DNA from: Psychroserpens sp. NJDZ02
Lineage (GTDB): Bacteria; Bacteroidota; Bacteroidia; Flavobacteriales; Flavobacteriaceae
Direction: 5' to 3'
Length of the DNA stretch: 64,000 bases
NCBI RefSeq assembly: GCF_004843725.1
Contig: NZ_CP039451.1
Coordinates: 1,796,501 to 1,860,500, forward strand
Position numbers and translations under genes: made by a program. The first letter of the stretch is position 1. Each line of letters opens with the position of its first letter. Positions 61,954-64,000 of the stretch are shown one piece after another. Under the pieces are notes generated by a model. That model saw only the letters and a program-made list of their open reading frames with translations, did not search any database and was not told the origin of the DNA.

Positions 61954-62078
61954 GCTAACGGTTTTGTATATGATTAGTGGCTTGTTTAAGCACCTAATTT
62001 AGCAAATAAAAACCGAATAAAAAATCTGCAAAGATTTTCGTAAGCAAGCTAAAACTAGCCATTAATTATATATGATGT
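61954..62078 (+). other. attC-like recombination site H5, interrupted by intron E
   Basis: It begins GCTAACGGTTTTGTATATG and its last bases before the intron are TATATATGATGT. The outer stem TATATGATTAGTGGCT pairs with AGCCATTAATTATATA with G-U-type differences. Its first 20 bases match H3. The left core of the same cassette, TAGCAAACG, is the inverse of GTTTGCTAAC here. Confidence 0.65.
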
Positions 62079-62531
62079 GTGTGCCCAGCATGGGCATCTT
62101 TTAATTTACCTAAAGGTAAATAATTAATCTAGAGGGTGCAAGTCCCTTATGCGCAGGAGTAACCCTTCGTCTACGCTCAGGACAGGCTTATTGAAGCATT
62201 AGTAAGTCTCAAGGGTGAAAACCCTGAGGTTATCTGAAGGCTATTTGTGATTGATTAATGAGCAAATGCCTCAGAAGGTCTCACAAGTAAGGACGAACTG
62301 AACGTAATGCTCTTCAAAATTCGCATAGGAGCACTAGTGGTAACCTATGCCTAAATTAGGAGATTGTGTCAAAGCTGTAAAACCCTATGATGTGATGATT
62401 TACGAACCGCCGTATACGTTCCTGAGTTGTATTGCTAGTGGTAATTGGGACGATAGGACCAACGTAGTTACTTACGTACGTTGGTGTGAGAGGCGCACTC
62501 CGACTATTTTAGTCTGAGCCGTCTACTTGAT
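62079..62531 (+). mobile_element. Group II intron E (ORF-less, internally shortened)
   Basis: The 453-nt copy begins GTGTGCCCAGCATGGGC, has the CTAGAGGGTGCAAGTCCC block and ends CTACTTGAT after domain VI. Domain V has the 56-nt loop expansion (62419-62474). Compared with copy C, about 200 nt between domain I and the GCCTATGCC block are missing. The 5' exon ends ATGT and the 3' exon starts TGGTATTAG. Confidence 0.88.
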
Positions 62532-62536
62532 TGGTA

Positions 62537-63133
62537 TTAGTTTTTTGCAAATTCAATTAACTGTTTGAAATTACCATTATCTGCTTGTCTTAGAGCTTTT
62601 ATATATTGATTTCTTGGTTGGTTAGCTTTAACCATATTTGATTGATGCCAAGTAAATACTTCGTTTCCAAATATTGATTCCATAATAATGTCAGCCATCA
62701 TTCTAGAGTGTCTACCATTTCCATTTGGAAAGCAATGGATGGATACTATACGATGTTTAAATCTTATAGCTATTTCTTCAGGTGGAAAAGTTTTGTTTTC
62801 TACCCAATACTTAGTGTCGTGTAATAAATTTTTTAATTCAATTCCAATTTGCGTCCACGGAATTCCAATGTTCTTTTCAGTCTTTCTAAAATCGCCTGCC
62901 CATTTCCATACATCACCATACATTTTTTTGTGCAAGTCTCTTACAAGCTTCTCAGTTAAAATTTTTTCAAGTTTGAATTTTGTATGAATAGTCCATTCGA
63001 CTGCTTTTTCAATATTCAATTGCTCAAATTCATCTAGTTCTCCTTGAGAAGTAATAGACTTTATTTTAAGACCTTCCTTTTCTTCTTCGTCTAAAGGTGT
63101 TTGTCCTTCTTTATAATCGAATTCTAATCCCAT
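62537..63133 (-). CDS. Fic/DOC family mobile mystery protein B
   Basis: The 198-residue protein has the Fic motif HCFPNGNGRHSR at 133-144 (HxFxxGNGRxxR). The usual acidic residue is Asn, which is normal for the mobile mystery B subfamily. Fic enzymes transfer AMP or other phosphoryl groups to protein hydroxyls. The upstream part (about 20-80) and MYGDVWKWAGDFRKTEKNIGIP fit that family. It overlaps the HTH gene by 10 bp. The pair is a known but uncharacterised mobile unit, likely toxin-antitoxin-like. It lies within a cassette (GTTGGTATTAG ... TTAATGCCAAC). Confidence 0.9.
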   Translation of the reverse strand: MGLEFDYKEGQTPLDEEEKEGLKIKSITSQGELDEFEQLNIEKAVEWTIHTKFKLEKILTEKLVRDLHKKMYGDVWKWAGDFRKTEKNIGIPWTQIGIELKNLLHDTKYWVENKTFPPEEIAIRFKHRIVSIHCFPNGNGRHSRMMADIIMESIFGNEVFTWHQSNMVKANQPRNQYIKALRQADNGNFKQLIEFAKN

Positions 63134-63585
63134 AATGATTTTTTCATCTCTCGTTTTATTTCACCAGCAAGTTCCTTTATGGTTTTATTTATTTTTTCAT
63201 CTCGAATTCCTTGGTCCTCTAATTTCATATTTTGATTAGTTCTTAAAACTATTTTTCGTGCTAACCTTTCAGCCTTTATGTTTACTAAGTTTTCAATCGT
63301 CCCATCTTTCGGAATAAAACCATAGATAAATTTCATGTTCAAAGCATCACCAACATCTTTTAATTTATTGATGGTTATTTGCCCTGTAGCTTCACGTTCC
63401 TCGATTTTTTGTATAGCTCCTTTAGTTAAGTTAAGTTTGGTCCCTAACTGTTCCCTCGTCATATTAAGAGTCGTTCTAATAGTATTCACCCATCCCTTTT
63501 GTGGGACCAGGACCATTCCTGCATCTTTAAAATTTACCAATTTTTGATCTAGTTGTTCTATGAGTAGTTTTTTCTTGTTTCTCAT
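63124..63585 (-). CDS. Mobile mystery protein A (HTH regulator)
   Basis: The 153-residue protein has an XRE-type helix-turn-helix (about 35-90; IRTTLNMTREQLGTKLNLTKGAIQKIEEREATGQITINKLKDVGDAL) and a helical tail. The frame is open 23 codons further up, but those codons cross the first of four palindromic sites, so MRNKKKLL is the better start. It is the expected partner of the Fic protein and probably represses the operon through the 32-bp-spaced sites upstream. Confidence 0.88.
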   Translation of the reverse strand: MRNKKKLLIEQLDQKLVNFKDAGMVLVPQKGWVNTIRTTLNMTREQLGTKLNLTKGAIQKIEEREATGQITINKLKDVGDALNMKFIYGFIPKDGTIENLVNIKAERLARKIVLRTNQNMKLEDQGIRDEKINKTIKELAGEIKREMKKSLWD

Positions 63586-63598
63586 TTGATAACATTTT

Positions 63599-63708
63599 AT
63601 ACATATAAGTATGTAATTTAATTCAAAATTATACATATAAATATAAAAAAACAAATAAAAGAATACTTATATGTATTCTTATTATGTTTTAATTATACAA
63701 ATATGTAT
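63599..63708. promoter_or_regulatory. Four 14-bp palindromic operator sites at exact 32-bp period
   Basis: The sites start at 63599 (ATACATATAAGTAT), 63631 (ATACATATAAATAT), 63663 (ATACTTATATGTAT) and 63695 (ATACAAATATGTAT). They follow ATAC-N6-GTAT with at most one mismatch and sit three helical turns apart. The first lies 14 bp upstream of the mobile mystery A start, so they are probably its operators. Confidence 0.75.
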
Positions 63709-63745
63709 TAGTGACTTTGTGTGAAAGTTTCTGTTTTAAATTAAT

Positions 63746-63904
63746 GCCAACTAATTATATGGAGACTAAAGCACTAATTATTCCTTAATTATTGCGTGGT
63801 ATGTGGAAGTTTTGTTCCTGATTTACTTAAGTGCTCTTATGTAAACTTACAATTATTAATGCGCATTTAAAATACGTATAACTAAGTGATTTTATTTGTT
63901 AGGT
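63746..63904 (+). other. attC-like recombination site H6
   Basis: It begins GCCAACTAATTATATGG and ends TTTGTTAGGT (GTTRRRY-compatible), with AAGCACT/AAGTGCT arms inside. It matches H4 over about 80 bp (about three in four bases by eye). Upstream TTAATGCCAAC is the inverse of GTTGGTATTAG at the other end of the Fic cassette. No intron is inserted here. Confidence 0.6.
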
Positions 63905-63971
63905 CTAAGTTGCACTAGTGTAATAATAAATTTTACGGGTTTCCGGGACATTTTAAAAACTAAGCATAAAA

Positions 63972-63995
63972 AAAACCACCGGATTAGATGGTTTT
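63972..63995. terminator. Possible terminator at the window edge
   Basis: AAAACCA and TGGTTTT pair around CCGGATTAGA. The stem is only 7 bp and the sequence ends just after, so it may belong to a gene beyond the window. Confidence 0.35.
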
Positions 63996-64000
63996 GATTA

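Noticed and set aside
49512-63904. Integron integrase or attI site
   Set aside because: I looked for a tyrosine recombinase (R...HxxR...Y pattern) in all frames of the accessory region and found none, so the array is described as integrase-less within this window.
54744-63904. CRISPR array or phage attachment sites
   Set aside because: The repeated hairpins are not regularly spaced and have no unique equal-length spacers, and no phage structural or integrase gene is present.

Overview
The window comes from a low-GC chromosome of a marine-type Flavobacteriaceae (Bacteroidota). The evidence is AT-rich DNA, the Bat aerotolerance operon in its Bacteroidota order, several TAnnTTTG -7 promoter elements with no Shine-Dalgarno signal, SCSSDDD-type lipoprotein signals, HmuY/TonB pairs and DUF2490/DUF6607-type proteins. 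I see no rRNA, tRNA or CRISPR array.

Layout, 1-49.5 kb (ordinary chromosome). 0-7 kb: an ALDH7 aldehyde dehydrogenase, an OmpA-like/H3TH membrane pair, then a minus-strand block (AlbA_2 protein, HD phosphohydrolase, SDR, aldo/keto reductase). 7.2-16.5 kb: moxR, DUF58, a BatD-related membrane protein and batA-batE. 16.5-23.3 kb: two SulP anion transporters, each followed by a beta-carbonic anhydrase, probably a bicarbonate system. 23.3-25.4 kb: cvpA, a conserved small protein and pheS. 25.5-32.4 kb: a GbsR/MarR regulator, a complete RND efflux operon and a TetR regulator. 32.5-41.3 kb: a divergent haem/iron locus (TonB receptor and HmuY on the minus strand; DUF6607, ankyrin, DUF2271 and a PepSY-flavodoxin-reductase on the plus strand). 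41.4-49.5 kb: a VWA lipoprotein with a membrane partner, a serine hydrolase, gpsA, kbp, and a divergent hxlR/azoR pair with a 38-bp palindrome.

Layout, 49.5-64 kb (accessory). This looks like an integrase-less integron-type cassette array (CALIN-like). Small units carry one to three genes, nearly all on the minus strand. Each well-preserved unit is bounded by its own inverted core (GTTGGCAATAG...ATTGCCAAC, GTTAGCAAAC...GTTTGCTAAC, GTTAGCAGAA...TTCTGCTAAC, and so on). The units are separated by roughly 120-160 bp imperfect hairpins that start AAC and end GTT, like attC sites. Five group II intron relics, without a working ORF, lie on the plus strand. Two still follow an attC-like arm that ends TTGT or ATGT, and all five are followed by T. 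Four of the five have a 56-nt expansion in the domain V loop. IS30, IS3, IS110 and IS1182-like elements or fragments litter the block.

Cassette cargo includes a YddG-type exporter, a TraB/GumN-like lipoprotein, a type VI secretion cassette (PAAR protein, pyroglutamyl-peptidase-like effector with its catalytic Cys replaced by Ser, candidate immunity protein) and a mobile-mystery A/B (HTH/Fic) pair. Four 14-bp palindromic sites at an exact 32-bp period lie upstream of that pair.
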